DNA from: Acanthaster planci
Taxonomy: Eukaryota; Echinodermata; Asteroidea; Valvatida; Acanthasteridae
Length of the DNA: 30,428 bases
Assembly: GCF_001949145.1 (NCBI RefSeq)
Contig: NW_019091714.1
Coordinates: 68,252-98,679, forward strand
Direction: 5' to 3'
In this document: one piece after another, positions 1 through 11,005 of the stretch
Layout: each line of letters opens with the position of its first letter
How positions within the stretch are numbered: the first letter of the stretch is position 1
The notes under the pieces: generated by a model
Databases searched by the model: none
Seen by the model: the letters and a program-made list of their open reading frames with translations, nothing else
What the model was told of the DNA's origin: nothing
Position numbers and translations under genes: made by a program

Positions 1-1978
1 ATCCTCAACATTGAAAAATGCCCCGGCACGAAGTGGTTAAATGCTCAAAGTGGCAAGCACCACCATCCAAATGAAATGAAATGACCTTCGGCCTGGCTGG
101 GTTTACTGGACTAATGAAGGAATGCTGGAGATCAAAAATGCATGCATGGACACTAAAACTTGATAGGGCTCAACAGCAGGGGCCAATTTCATAGCACTGC
201 TTAACCACTTGCTGCCAGGGGACCCATTTTCGAGCACATAGGCTTTATACACGTAGCCGGGAAGCCAGAAACCAGGCCAAAAGAGCTGGGCCTTGGAACA
301 AGAGACCATGTTCTGCACAAAAGACTGAGCTGTGGGGCATTACCTACTTTTTTTCACTCTTGATAGTGGAGATAATCCAACTCTACCACCGCAGCGATGC
401 GCCACACAGCACCGCTGCAGGCTAATCTGGCCCATATTGAAAAGAGGTCAGCAGCACATTAAAAAAATTCCATTTTGGGAACTCAGCACTAAGCACTTGT
501 CTGTTAATGTTAATAAATCCAGCCAAGTGAGAAAAAAAATTAAAAGTGTACAATCAAAACTTCAAAGAAAAGGAAATGTTTAATTTATCAAAATCTCAAT
601 TGCCAACTTGAAACCCTACTGAATCGCACTGGATATTATCTTCGTTTGTGCATTGGCATGTGTGGCTATCATGCAATACCGATGATACAACCACAGTTAT
701 TGGAACAGCTAATAACCGACAGAAAAAAGTAACTGAATACAGTAAAATCTCAATACCTCGAATCTCTGGGGAATGGACAAAAAATTTGACTTATCCAAAA
801 TTGGAGTTAAAAGAAGGTCCCAATTTCTTTTGAAGTTTCAGTCATTATTACGATGTACCTATACGCCAACACACAGTTACCGTAAATCTCCCTATGACGA
901 CTTCTGAAATGACATTGTGGACATTTTATACGTTGGTGTCACAAGTTTTTGTTCACAGAAAGACATTTTTGCAGAGGATTTTTGTTGTCAGTCGGTTGAT
1001 AAATGACACATTACATGTACTGTAAATCATTTAAAATGTGTACCTTTGTGTGGCAAATCTTTCTTTTGTGCACGTGTGATGCATTGTGGTGGTCTCATTT
1101 CTAATACCGCACTGCAACGCAGCGCTTTGCACATGCGTACAGGCAGGGTTTCCCAATGAGTCAAACGACTTTTTTCATGACAAGGGCGCACCCTTTTCAC
1201 TTCAATAAAATTTCGTAAAAACAAAAATGTTATTGGTGTCTGTTTTTATTTTTTGTTCTTCGTTCTTTATTTTCAAACTTTTGTTTATTTTTTGGGAGTG
1301 AGATTTGGCTACGCAAAAGCTCTGCACTGCAGTCACGTGGTTGGTCCATTGCGCATGAGCATGCTGTGGTTTGTGGCTCTAATTGGGCAGCCATCACACG
1401 GGCGAGCACAAGCAGTTGGGCCAGACCATTAGGCCAGACTTAACTTCCGTACATGTGGTGAGTGGGCATACACAAAGATCTCCAATGCATTGCCGCAGTC
1501 ACCGCAAAGACCTATCAGTTGGCCTGCTGATGCACTGGCTCCAATGGGCCCACGGTAACAATTGGGCCAATTTCCTGCAAGTCTGATTTTGCGGTCACGG
1601 TGTGGCATGGTTCAGATTGATCATCATTGTAGCGCGCTTGCAAGTGTTCTGGTGTGAAAAGAAGAAGTGTACGTGTCAGAAATGATTCATAACTTCGACC
1701 CGCATTCTGTTTACACTTTCTGGAAGTATTTTGGTGGTGGTTTCTTTTGGATCTGCTACACAAAAACTTCGAGGTAAACAAATCCAGCAACGTGAGCAGT
1801 TTGAGTTACGGATATGTTTTTGTACATAAAAGCCTATTATTTCGGCAAGAATTAATTATTCTTCAAGTTAAGTGGAGTTTCGGGTTAACCCACTTTGAGT
1901 TATCGAGATTTTACTGTAGTTGTTTTCTAGGAACAAGGTTCAATTCCATAACAAGAAGTATATTAAAGACAGTGCTAC
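1..1978. other. Non-coding left flank, probably intron or 3' part of the ASZ1-like gene
   Basis: I found no supportable exon here. Short open frames on both strands lack splice context or family resemblance. The segment around 80-330 (low-copy look, ending near aatttcatagcactgcttaa) resembles a dispersed repeat sequence of marine invertebrates, but I cannot classify it. One TACATGTA palindrome is at 1012-1019. Confidence 0.4.
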
Positions 1979-2165
1979 CTTTTCTAAATCTGCCTCTGAC
2001 ATCTGAAGGAGGACAGAGAACTTGACTGCATGCTGACGGAAACAAGGACTGAGGTGTCCAAGGTCTAAACCACAAAGAAACAAATCAAGGTCATCACAGG
2101 CTTCTCCAGATGCACTGCTGGTCAGATTTATAGACAAAGAGGTTGTCGGTTGCATTGACACAGAC
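1979..2165 (-). CDS. SAM-domain exon of the ASZ1-like gene
   Basis: The 187-bp exon has acceptor tgtttacag and donor GAAAAG|GTAGCA, entering in phase 2 and leaving in phase 0. After a Ser/Thr-rich start it encodes DDLDLFLCGLDLGHLSPCF and later LLQMSEADLEK. These match the first four helices of a SAM domain, which normally continues with a hydrophobic-Gly-Ile turn and a last helix encoded by the next exon. That next exon was not recognised between 1 and 1978. SAM domains mediate self-association and partner binding. Confidence 0.7.
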
Positions 2166-5100
2166 CTGTAAACAGATTGGACATAATGTTAGACTATGAC
2201 TTCATGTCAAAGGCAGTGACTATACATAAGAGAGCTATGTACAAATTGAGCTTTTCATGGTAGGGTTTTGCTGCAATTTCAAATTTCATACAATTAATGT
2301 TGTGGTTAAGCCGTGTATTGACTTCAAAGCAAGACCTTTGCATGTGACACCTGAATACTGTACATCAGTTTTCAAAATGTTAAGGATCTAATGCCTCCAA
2401 AAATCAACCTGGACTCAAAGCTGTCCCCAATACACATGTACATGTACATGCAGCATGTAATTTTCAACCAGTGATTGGTAATAACTTCTTTCAGAGGCTC
2501 CTGTTCATGTTGGTATCAATAATTTAAGGAAAAAAAAATCAGTAAACATTTTGCAATATGTAACGGTAAAATGTTTATCACTGCAGTAGGTACATGTGAT
2601 AGGATTCTGAACAGGTATAATATATAGCTATCATAAGCCCCACCCACCGCGCACATGAGCATTTAGCATGTGCTCTTCTCCAATGCCACACGACGTGTTC
2701 CAGTCAAGTGTATCATATGCGTGTGTATTATATGCGCGTGCATGCATGTCAGATATAAATCATGGCTGTGATTGATCAGAAAACAATGGGGCAGGGATTT
2801 ATGGATTGATCTATTGCTCCAGGGCTGACAAAACTCTCATGTGAAAAGAATGCCTAAATTTGTGTAGTGCAATCGCACATTTGCATGACAATCACATACC
2901 AAAATTCAAACAGTAGATGTTAAATAAAACGTTTGATTAAAGATCCAAGATAATTTCAAGATAAGCTCTCCTTGCAGAGTATTATACAAACAGATGAATA
3001 AAAAGTCTTTTAGATTTCTTCAAGTCCATTTTGTCTCAGACATCATTTTTTTTTAATGTCGTTCAGAATGACCAATTTTCTTTCAAGAAGCCTTGGTCCG
3101 AAGAGCAAAATCGCTGAACGTCGCCATTCCGTGGAGGGACTCATAAATACCGAATGAAAAAGAGAGCGCACTATCTGGGTTGATGTCAAAGGTCGAACAG
3201 GCCGCGATGCAGCGAACGTTTCTCTAACGGCACCGCAAGAGAATGACGGAAGACAGAAAATTACCACTATCGGTATTTTGGACTGCAGTTTTCGGCAACG
3301 TACTTGAAGAAATGTGATCGGTCCTGTGGTAAAAGGATGATGGTTTGGCGGTGCTTTTTTTGAATTTTTTTCCAAAGCTTGTGTTGTACATCAATTTGGA
3401 TTTTACTCGCTGTTTTTTGCAGTCAATTTTTTTGACACTAATAACAGAATCGAATGACATTCGTTACTGCCGACTTTGGGACCCAATTAATTGTGAGAGG
3501 TACTTTTAATTTTGTGATTATGGTTTTAATATGTATAAATATGATCACCTTTCACCACATATAAATCTGTGTAAAATATCCGTGGGGATTATCACTCCTT
3601 GGTAAATTTTATTGGCTAGGATTTCAATACGTTGTTCACGTCTGTCAAAAATGCTGATATTCAAGACTTTAATAAATTAACTCCAATTAAGTTGAAAGAC
3701 GGAAACGGTCATCACTGTTCCAGATATCAGCCATGACTTCCCTCATTACATCAGAAATTGGGAATTAATTCACTGCTGTTCAGGAAAAATGAATCCCCAA
3801 AGTTGAACATTATCTAATGGTCCATATTTTGAGGAACCTGCCATTTACTGGTTGCACTGAATGAAATCAGTGGTGCATTTCCATGGTATTCCACTGCCTG
3901 CTAAACTCTATGGTATGTCAGTGGTAGTTTTCCAAAACACCGCTGCAACAGTTACTGTTGGTACAGTCAATGGGCAGTTCATAGGTATTTTTAAGGGTAC
4001 TTTTCAGTGGTACATCACTGATTTTTCTTTTGTAAGGGTGGTACAAGTTTCAGACACTGACGCTGCATGTAACAAAATTGTTTATTTGCTCATGAGCCAT
4101 ACTGAACAAAGAACATGAAATAGGCTGTTTCACAGGCTTAACACACAAAGGTAGCTGTATTTTGTGCTTTTCCATTAATAAACACTTCCTAATGGTCAGC
4201 TCCTAGTAACTGTTCACAAGGGATGCAGATAATCTCACCTAGATGGTGATAAAAAGGAATGTTGTTCTGGATGAGGAGTTTCATCATTTGTCCTGCCAGA
4301 TGACATACTTCTCTCTATAAGTTCTGTAAGCTGAAAATAGAAGTTGTTAAAGTGGTTTATGTGTTGGCAATATTCCAAAAATATCCCCGACCCAACCACC
4401 TCCCCATCCACTGACAAAATCCTTATCCTTATCTCATAGTAACAAATTCCCACCTAATCCTACCAACATGTAATTCTCATCCAGTTCCACCAAAGCCCCA
4501 TTCTATCCTGCAAAACCCCATCCATACCATCAAACCCCACCCCATCCCACCAACTCCCCACCAAAGGGTTGGCTTGGCCTGCATGGGAACAGATGCCAAT
4601 CTAATTTTAGAGGAGAAGACCTACATGTGAGCATTACATACATGTACAGGTGCAGTGTAAATATGTATACATATGCATGTACATTTTGTACAAGTGCATG
4701 AAATTCCCAGCCAGCCACTCATCCACCCAGCCAGCCAGCCAGTCACCCAACCAGCCGGCCAGCCGCCCCACCAGCCAGCACCCAGCCACCCCGCCATCCA
4801 CCCATCCAACCAGCCAGCTACATGTACTCACCCAGCCACCCCGCCAGCCACCCACCGAAAAAGCCAGCCATCCAGCCACCCACCCATCCAATACATCTGC
4901 ATTCCACACTAACATATCTCTTACCCCCCCCAACAAAGTTCAACCATATTCAACATCATAAAGCTACAAACCAATATACATGTCTCTCTTGTCCATTCTA
5001 TTTCACTAAAATCCAAATACCATGAAATCTTACCCAGCCCTGCCATGTCCCCATCCCCTACTTTCTACCCCTCTTCCTAAACCACTAAATCCCTACCACA

Positions 5101-6642
5101 GGGGGGTGGGAATGGAAAAAGATAGGCATGAGTGCTGCAGTACATGTACATGTACACCCGAGCCAATGTAATGCGACTAAAAAGTTTTAAACATCTGTTC
5201 AATGTTTTTTCTATTGTGTAAATAAATTTCAAGGCAATAATCCTACAAAATGTTCTGATATTGGAAAAGTAAGATTAAAGCGACTACATGTAATAATGAC
5301 ACACTTTATTTACCTAACTACATTTATCAACAAGCAAAAACTTATTTTGCTCTTAACATTTGCTAGAAACTAGGCAAAGGCACATGCCATTTTCCATTCT
5401 CACAATATAAACCCATAAATTACCACTCATTGGCTGCAGGAAATTGGCATTTCGTTCAACCAAAAAAGGCGCCTTTTCATATGTACGTTTTTTGGCTACA
5501 CAGCATATACGTTTTACTTTCACGGACACTTATACAACTCCATTAACATAACACACGTGTGTGTTATGTTACACGGCTGTCAAAATTGCCCTGGGAGCGA
5601 TTTTGGCAGATATGCAACGCCTGGTGCAAGTATTGATGAGTATATGAAAAGGCATCTTAAATCTCAATTTTTACGGAGTGTCTAGCTGCTTCCCAGCGCG
5701 AAGGGATTAAATATGGCAGTTGGGTCAATTAGTTTTGGAAGAACTTTTCTACACAATGAAATAACATATATCCTACACTCTCTTATCCTACACTATAAAA
5801 GCTTAGCGGTGGTGGCAAACCAAAAGAAGAGGCAAACAGGTCTTCTGTGTAAATTCCTTTCTCCAGAGCCAATTGTACTTAAGTTCACAGCTGTTGTAAA
5901 AACTGCATATACAATTCTGACAATTCAGTTTGTCAATGACTAAAACTGCTTATGACATTTTTTATATCATTTTTAATCTACAGATTTGTAATATGTCCGG
6001 ATGTATCAAAGTTGACATCAACGATATCGATTTGAAAAAAATATTGATATATCTACAAACCCTAGCAGAACCAGTAAAAATATGAACACTGGAAAATATT
6101 TGAGCACTAATCTCATTTTTCCACGTGCTAAAGCAATGATAATGATAATGGCAATGGAGCTGATGCTGGAAAAAAAGTTAGCTCAGAATGAGAAAGGTGT
6201 TGAACTGTTTCATATTTCAATATTCCCTAGTCTGATCTGAACCAAACTTTGTATGCATTCATTTTAGACCCTAATCTATCATCTCTCAAAATTTGGACTG
6301 TAAAATTCGGCCTCCTTCTGGTAGTTTGAAAATAGGGAGACACTGAAATGTCTCCCTAAAAGACAATGTCTCCCTAATGCTGAAAAATTTACCGCAAAAT
6401 GTCTCCCAAATGACCTATTTTTAAATATAAGGAAATATACAACTATGCACATGGAAAACTTATTAAAGAATGAAGTGAATACTGACTAAAATCCAAATTG
6501 TTCCATCTACCTCAATATAGCCATGACTACAGGCTATATCCCGTGCTGTTCCCTCAGAACATCTTTTCTTGGCATCAGCTTTAGCATTCAACAGACATTC
6601 TGCAACACTGGTGTATCCTTGGTTGGCAGCATAACAAAGAGC
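1979..6642 (-). CDS. ASZ1: ASZ1/GASZ-like ankyrin-SAM protein, internal part (3 exons)
   Basis: Three exons read right to left: 6642-6511, 4330-4239 and 2165-1979, each with AG acceptor and GT donor. Phases match at both joins (0/0, then 2/2; the split codon AG+G gives Arg). Together they encode about 137 residues: a final ankyrin repeat, a Ser/Pro-rich linker, then most of a SAM domain. In this family the last ankyrin repeat is followed by a short linker and SAM, and the SAM pattern DLxxFLxGLxLxH...LLxMxExD matches my recollection of vertebrate ASZ1. ASZ1 (GASZ) is a germ-cell protein on the mitochondrial outer membrane that scaffolds piRNA biogenesis. The earlier ankyrin repeats, the SAM C-terminal helix and the C-terminal membrane anchor were not found; they should lie right of 6642 and left of 1979, probably partly outside the window. 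Other ankyrin-SAM proteins (ANKS families) are the main alternative. The symbol is inferred from domain order and motif only. Confidence 0.62.
2166..4238. other. Intron of the ASZ1-like gene
   Basis: This 2.07-kb intron separates the linker and SAM exons. It contains a short alternating run acatgtacatgtacatg at 2434-2450, AT-rich stretches, and a slightly CG-richer block at about 3090-3310 with overlapping minus-strand open frames that show no domain. I see no exon or recognisable transposon. Confidence 0.5.
4239..4330 (-). CDS. Linker exon of the ASZ1-like gene
   Basis: The 92-bp exon has acceptor ctattttcag and donor AG|GTGAGA, entering in phase 0 and leaving in phase 2. It encodes LTELIERSMSSGRTNDE followed by a His/Pro/Ser-rich stretch. 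The first residues finish the ankyrin helix of the upstream exon; the rest is polar and probably unstructured, joining the repeats to SAM. The assignment rests on splice signals, open frame and matching phases on both sides. Confidence 0.62.
4697..4895. repeat. CCAGC/CCACC simple-sequence tract
   Basis: Imperfect tandem copies of ccagccagccac, cccaccagccag and similar. All three plus frames and the minus frames stay open for 60-100 codons because the repeat lacks stop triplets; this yields spurious Pro/Ser/Gln-rich or Trp/Gly-rich frames. It sits inside an intron and is not coding on this evidence. Confidence 0.85.
6334..6410. repeat. Hairpin and repeated ATGTCTCCC motifs
   Basis: A perfect 9-bp stem (agggagaca / tgtctccct, 6334-6342 and 6349-6357) encloses a 6-nt loop. 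The right arm motif aatgtctccc recurs near 6366 and 6398. The function is unknown; it may be the end of a small non-autonomous element. Confidence 0.6.
6511..6642 (-). CDS. Ankyrin-repeat exon of the ASZ1-like gene
   Basis: The 132-bp exon is bounded by ttttcag at its start and GAG|GTAGAT at its end, and is phase 0 at both sides. Its 44 residues begin ALCYAANQGYTSVAECLL and end GTARDIACSHGYIE. This is the ankyrin consensus (AxxxGxxxVxxxLLxxxAD ... Gxxxxxx A xxxGhxEi) starting just after the usual G-x-T. The split at this position means the preceding exon should end in a GxT-like turn; I did not find it. Joined to the next exon it reads GYIELTELIERS, which completes the second helix of the repeat. 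Confidence 0.7.
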
Positions 6643-6889
6643 CTGAAAACACATAAACATTGTAGCATAAATTGAAGTAAGATGCAAACAAATGTGGGGC
6701 AAAATTGATGTTCAAATAACTTTTCCCCCACATTAGAGTTGTTTTTATTGCAACCCTTAATGTAATCCCAGTAATTTCTTCTTCTGATTCTGCAAATTTT
6801 ACCACATCTTTAATAATAATAATAAGACTTATAATGTGAGGAAGGCCAACTCCAGAAAACAAGTTACCATGAGTTAATGTGAGGAGAAC

Positions 6890-7307
6890 AGATGAGCTTT
6901 CAGTCTCCCTTAAATTTGTCAAATGAACTGATGTTGCGGATGCTGCGTGGTAAGGAGTTCCAGCATCGGGGACCAGACACTGAAAAGGCCCTGTCCCTTG
7001 CCTTTATGAATGTGGGTGAAACTCTCATATTGTTACAGGAGCGAAGGCCACTACGGCTAGGTGCATTGAGGTTGAGCGACCTCATTATGTACTGTGGCAT
7101 AGTACTATGAAGTGCTTTGTGCATGAATCCTGCTGTTTTGAAGTTGATGCGTTGTCTGACTGGTAACCAGTGTAATTGTTGAAGGAGTGGAGAGGCATTT
7201 GTGTATTTTGGTTGGGTTAACGTACATGTAATACAAGCGGCATTGTTTTGAAGCCGTTGGAGAAACAGGAATTTCACAAGTGCTAATTCAGGAATAACGT
7301 ATGTCAC
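6890..7307 (-). mobile_element. CR1/L2-like LINE, 3' coding fragment
   Basis: The minus strand encodes the region just after the reverse transcriptase in CR1/L2-type non-LTR elements. Visible signatures are FLQRLQNNAACITCT, LLQQLHWLPVRQRINFKT and CWNSLPRSIRNISSFDKFK. The fragment lacks the endonuclease and RT core, as expected for 5'-truncated LINE copies. It is separate from the larger LINE to the right: both contain the same protein region in different versions, so they are two insertions. It ends near an in-frame stop at 6900. Confidence 0.8.
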
Positions 7308-7640
7308 ACTGTCTTTCCCCTAAGGGGCCATCCATAATTCTCATCACTTTTATATTAAGTGTACAAAAGGCAGACTTTTCACTACCCCCCCCAAAGCGTA
7401 CATCAGCAGGCAAAAAAATTTCGGGCATGATGCCACGTTCTGAACGGGGCCCGTTCAAACGTAGGAGTACAAGGGGATTAACAACAATGGACCTGTTCCT
7501 CCCGTGCACTCACGTCAGATCAGGAAAAATGCTTTTGATCTCTGCCCTGAGAAAAATGCAAATGAAAAGTGCCCGAAAACTGGAAGCACTCTCCAAGAGA
7601 ACACCCAGATTCTCCCAGACAGGTCCAACAAATTAAAGAC
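7308..7640. repeat. Unclassified repeat between two LINE fragments
   Basis: The left edge carries ggggccatccataattctc, close to a short sequence I recall from non-autonomous repeats in several animal genomes. A small palindrome, gaacggg-g-cccgttc, lies near 7441-7455. The open frames here (plus and minus) show no known protein. Part of it could be the 3' untranslated end of the LINE on the right. Confidence 0.4.
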
Positions 7641-9246
7641 GACAAAATTACAATCAAAATTAACAATCACCTAGAGCCTAGAAATTAATAATATGCTTTC
7701 TTAAAAAGATATGTTTTTAACATTGATTTAAAAGTAATGACACTGATAGCACTTCTAATATTCCATAGAAGCTTATTCCAGAGATGTGGCGCACAATACT
7801 CAAATGCTCGATCTCCGATCTCTCTTAGAGGACATCATCACTGGAACTACGAAGATGGTAACGGTTCTGACGCCTTACGGAGACAAGCTGAGGAGCTAAA
7901 TCATGTAAGACTTTGTATGTCATCAACAAAATTTTAAATTCAATTCTATATAAAACCGGATGCCAATGTAAATCAATAAGAAGAGGAGTAATTCGACAAA
8001 ATTTTGGTGTCTTGTAGACGAGTCGTGCACAAGCATTCTGTACCCTCTGGAGCTGATTAATATGAGTACTGGGTAAGCCATAAAACAAACTATTACAGTA
8101 ATCCAATCTACTTGAGACAAATGCATGAATCGGTGTCTCAGTACATTCCTTGGAGAGATATTTCCGAATGTGCCTAATATTATGCAGATAATAGAATGCG
8201 CTACCACAAACGTTAGTAATATGAGTTTTCATAGACATATTAGCATCAAACCAAGTGCATAAGTTATGAGCTGTAGCCAAGGGTGAAATGACAGATTCCC
8301 CAACATGAATACCATCCAAAGTTACCTTGGATATTTGTTGACGAGTGCCAATAATGATAAATTCCGTTTTATTGTCATTAAAAAACAATCCATTATTAAA
8401 CATCCATTGTCTGACATCATGTATGCAAGCCTCCATAGCTGACAGGGCAAATTCCTGACTACCAGTTTCATCTGGACAAAATGATAAATACAACTGAGTA
8501 TTGTCAGCATAGCAATGGATTCTTGGGTGTTGAGCATCGACGATGTCAAACAACTGACTAGTGTACAAGATAAACAATAAAGGACCTAAACATGACCCTT
8601 GAGGAAAACCCCATTCAAGATTACGTTGACTAGATACTTTACCGTTGACCAAAACCCTTTGAGATCTACCACTCAAATGTGAGTTAAACCAGTTGAGGGT
8701 AGTGCCAATAATTCAAAAACGTGACTGAAGTAAACTCAAAAGAACATCATGATCTAATGTGTCGAAAGCTGCACTCAAATCTAATAACACCAGAAGTGTA
8801 ACATGTTTCCTGTTCATGGCAATCAACAAATCATTTTGAACTTTCAATAAAGCAGTTTCAGTACTGTGAAATTTACGATAAGAGGACTGCATAACTGGAT
8901 ATAGATTATTCCGTGTCAGATGAGACTGCAGTTGATTAGCAACGGCCCTTTCCAGCAGCTTCGAAATAAACTGTAAATTACACACAGGTCGAAAATTCTC
9001 TACTTTGCCCTCAAGTCCAGGTTTTTTAGTACAAGGGAGAACAACAGCCAATTTCCAAGCCGCTGGAAATTCCCCGCTCTTTAGTGAAAGATTAATCAAT
9101 TTAATAACAATTGACAAACAGATTAGTAGGAATCGGGTCAAGAATGCACGTTTTTTACTGGAGCCAGTCACCAGTTTACGAACACAATTTTGAGATAATT
9201 GACTAAAACCAGTAAAAGTGGGTGGCTCTGGGTGTGAAACAAACAT
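7641..9246 (-). mobile_element. CR1/L2-like LINE, 5'-truncated reverse transcriptase copy
   Basis: The minus strand encodes an RT: FRPVCNLQFISKLLERAV (palm entry), LLDLSAAFDTLDH (block A), GFPQGSCLGPLLF (block B) and YADNTQLYLSF (block C, catalytic box), followed by the thumb and the LQRVQNACARLVYKT tail. It begins in the RT N-terminal region, so endonuclease and ORF1 are missing. An in-frame TGA at 8713-8715 interrupts the frame after block A. A frameshift/deletion near 7825 moves the terminal GDRAFEYCAPHLWNKL motif to another frame. The catalytic YADD is YADN. The copy is dead. The clade (CR1 versus L2/Daphne/Crack) would need a tree. Confidence 0.88.
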
Positions 9247-10315
9247 ATTATAAGTTCTTTACAGAAGAGAGGAATGCCTATAGAATGTGGGTCCAGTACA
9301 GTCAGACTAGACCTGGATGATTATATAAGCAGTGCATTTGTGAGTTTGATGGATGGTGCATAATTCAAATTCCTCTAAAGTACAGTTCTGCACTTTGTAT
9401 CCAACCCAATTATCCTAACCTCGACAATTCTACCCCTATCATCCATATCCCATCATCCTATATCTACCATGTCTACTTTGTTTCCACCCCTAATCCCATC
9501 TATCTCCAATCCCATATCCACCTTACCTTTCCATATATCCTACTCCACCCCTCATCATCCTATCCATCTCCTACTCCGTCCCCTCCTCATCATCCTATCC
9601 GTCTCCTATGTCGCCCCCTCCCCATCATTCCCTTCACTTCTTACACTGGCTGTCCCATCATCCCACTAATCCAGCCCAACCATTACACCAACCTTATCCA
9701 GCATTTCATCCACTTTCTACATACCTGTACCTTGTCCCCATGATCCTCCTCGTACAGGTACCCATCCCTGAAGAAACATCCTAATCTGTCACTTAGAGTC
9801 CCCCCCTTACATTTTCCCCACATGTTGTACGTGTACATTTGTATGTGTCTAAACACTGTCAATACATACATACATACATGTACATCACCGAAGTGCTCAG
9901 TACACAGGTACATATGTACTACAGGGTAAGTACACAATACAACTCAAAACGTTTACATTCAACTTTTATAATTTTTTTATCAAATTCATAAGTTTCTAAG
10001 CATTAATGCCATATGAGACTATTTAAATATTGATGGAATTCCAAGAGGAAGCAAACAAACACTCAATGGCACATTTTAACACTTATGGACCTGCAAGGAA
10101 AAACTTTAACATTTGAAGACGGCCGGACAGATGGACAGAAATCGGTATTACATACCGGTAGGCTCCCACTTGCTTCACAGCAAAAACAAAAATAAAACAG
10201 ATTTTCAGAAAAACAAAACTTATTTCAGCCTGTGCCCAAAACAGCTAAAAGATCTTAAGAAAAACAATTGCTGTTTTGACTGGTGCCTGAAACAACTAGA
10301 CATCTAGGCAAACAA
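9247..10315. other. Intergenic or intronic sequence with pyrimidine-rich tract
   Basis: From about 9400 to 9720 the plus strand is a C/T-rich tract built of atcctatcc/catctcc-like units. Near 9860-9880 there is a short (TACA)n run that ends in TACATGTA. A short exon-like interval at 9725-9767 (minus) is discussed under rejected items. Nothing else is recognisable. Confidence 0.45.
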
Positions 10316-10490
10316 ATGCCTTTTTCGCAAATTGCAAAAAAGCCAATAAAAAAAAAAGAACATAAAGAATGCATTTTTTTGCAAAATTGCCAAAAAGCTT
10401 AAATAAAAAAGGAGACAGAACAGAAACAATGCCTTTTTCACAAAATTGAAAAAAAAAACCCACCTTAATAAACAGAAGTAAAAGAATTAT
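10316..10490. repeat. AT-rich repeat flanking the DIRS element on the left
   Basis: About three imperfect units of 50-60 bp begin aatgcctttttcgcaaattg, aatgcatttttttgcaaaat and aatgcctttttcacaaaatt. The same kind of sequence (ttttggcaaaattgaaataa) resumes directly after the right end of the DIRS element. The element therefore appears to have inserted into this array. Confidence 0.6.
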
Positions 10491-10530
10491 CCCCCACCTA
10501 GAGTGGATTGAGTCTACTACAGCATACCTA

Positions 10531-10647
10531 CCAGATTACCAATACATATGCATTATTTCCTAGTCCATTACTTCCATTCGCTTAATTCTTGATCACCAGC
10601 AGCGCGCCCTCACTTGCTCGACTCCTGCGAAAGTGGCCGCCATGTTC
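10531..10647 (+). repeat. DIRS left inverted terminal repeat
   Basis: From cagattaccaatacatatgc through gtggccgccatgtt this is the reverse complement of 18548-18666, differing at roughly one position in ten by eye. The outermost 40 bp (10491-10530) differ from the right end, as in other DIRS elements, where only the inner parts of the termini are inverted copies. Confidence 0.9.
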
Positions 10648-10703
10648 TTCTTCTTTTTCGATGCACAAAGTGCGCCGAGGCCGCGAGGGGAGGCGGGAGG
10701 GAG

Positions 10704-10808
10704 ATTGGTAATCTGGTAGGTATGCAGTAGTAGACTCGACCCACTCTAGGCGGGGGAGAGTCTACTGCCTGCAACCTACATGTACACAGATTACCAATAC
10801 ATATGCAG
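10704..10808. repeat. DIRS internal complementary region (ICR)
   Basis: The first half (10704-10756) is the reverse complement of the element's extreme left end (10491-10542). The second half (about 10756-10806) is the reverse complement of its extreme right end (18642-18690). The two arms are fused at gcggggg/agagtctactg. In DIRS elements this block templates joining of the two ends into a circular intermediate, and its presence fixes both element boundaries. The right arm is about 6 bp longer than the terminus: cctacatgtacacagatt against cctacgcagatt. Confidence 0.9.
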
Positions 10809-11005
10809 AGTAGCACCAAACCAGAGGACGGGGTAAGGCGAGAGTGCACAGACAACCCTGAACCCCAGGAGGAGTCACGTACACCCTGCAATGAACAAAA
10901 GTGAGAAATTAGTAAAGGACTGCAAGAAGTAAGCACAAAGAACACCTCGCCATGTAAATGTCTTGAGTGCATCCACTTGCGGGGGAGGGACGGCCGTAAC
11001 TGGAG

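Larger units (their letters stand above)
4331..6510. other. Intron of the ASZ1-like gene, with low-complexity tracts
   Basis: This 2.18-kb intron lies between the ankyrin and linker exons. It holds pyrimidine-rich sequence (about 4470-4560), a CCAGC-rich simple-sequence tract, four TACATGTA palindromes between 4819 and 5292 (two overlapping), and a small hairpin plus repeats near its 5' end. No further exon is supported. Confidence 0.5.

Noticed and set aside
1927-1956. tRNA-like ggttcaattcc motif
   Set aside because: There is no matching acceptor stem, anticodon arm or A box; no tRNA gene was recognised anywhere in the window.
3043-3460. Overlapping minus-strand ORFs of 78-110 codons in the ASZ1-like intron
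   Set aside because: No domain, no start or splice context, and the two frames overlap. It is probably chance in a slightly CG-richer block.
4634-5025. Overlapping long open frames on both strands rich in Pro/Ser/Gln or Trp/Gly
   Set aside because: They are produced by the CCAGC simple-sequence tract, which lacks stops in most frames, and they sit inside an intron.
9725-9767. Minus-strand exon-like interval (cttcag ... GTACAG|GTATGT) reading DGYLYEEDHGDKVQ
   Set aside because: Splice signals and frame are acceptable, but it does not encode the expected GxT end of an ankyrin repeat for joining to 6642, and no partner exon was found.
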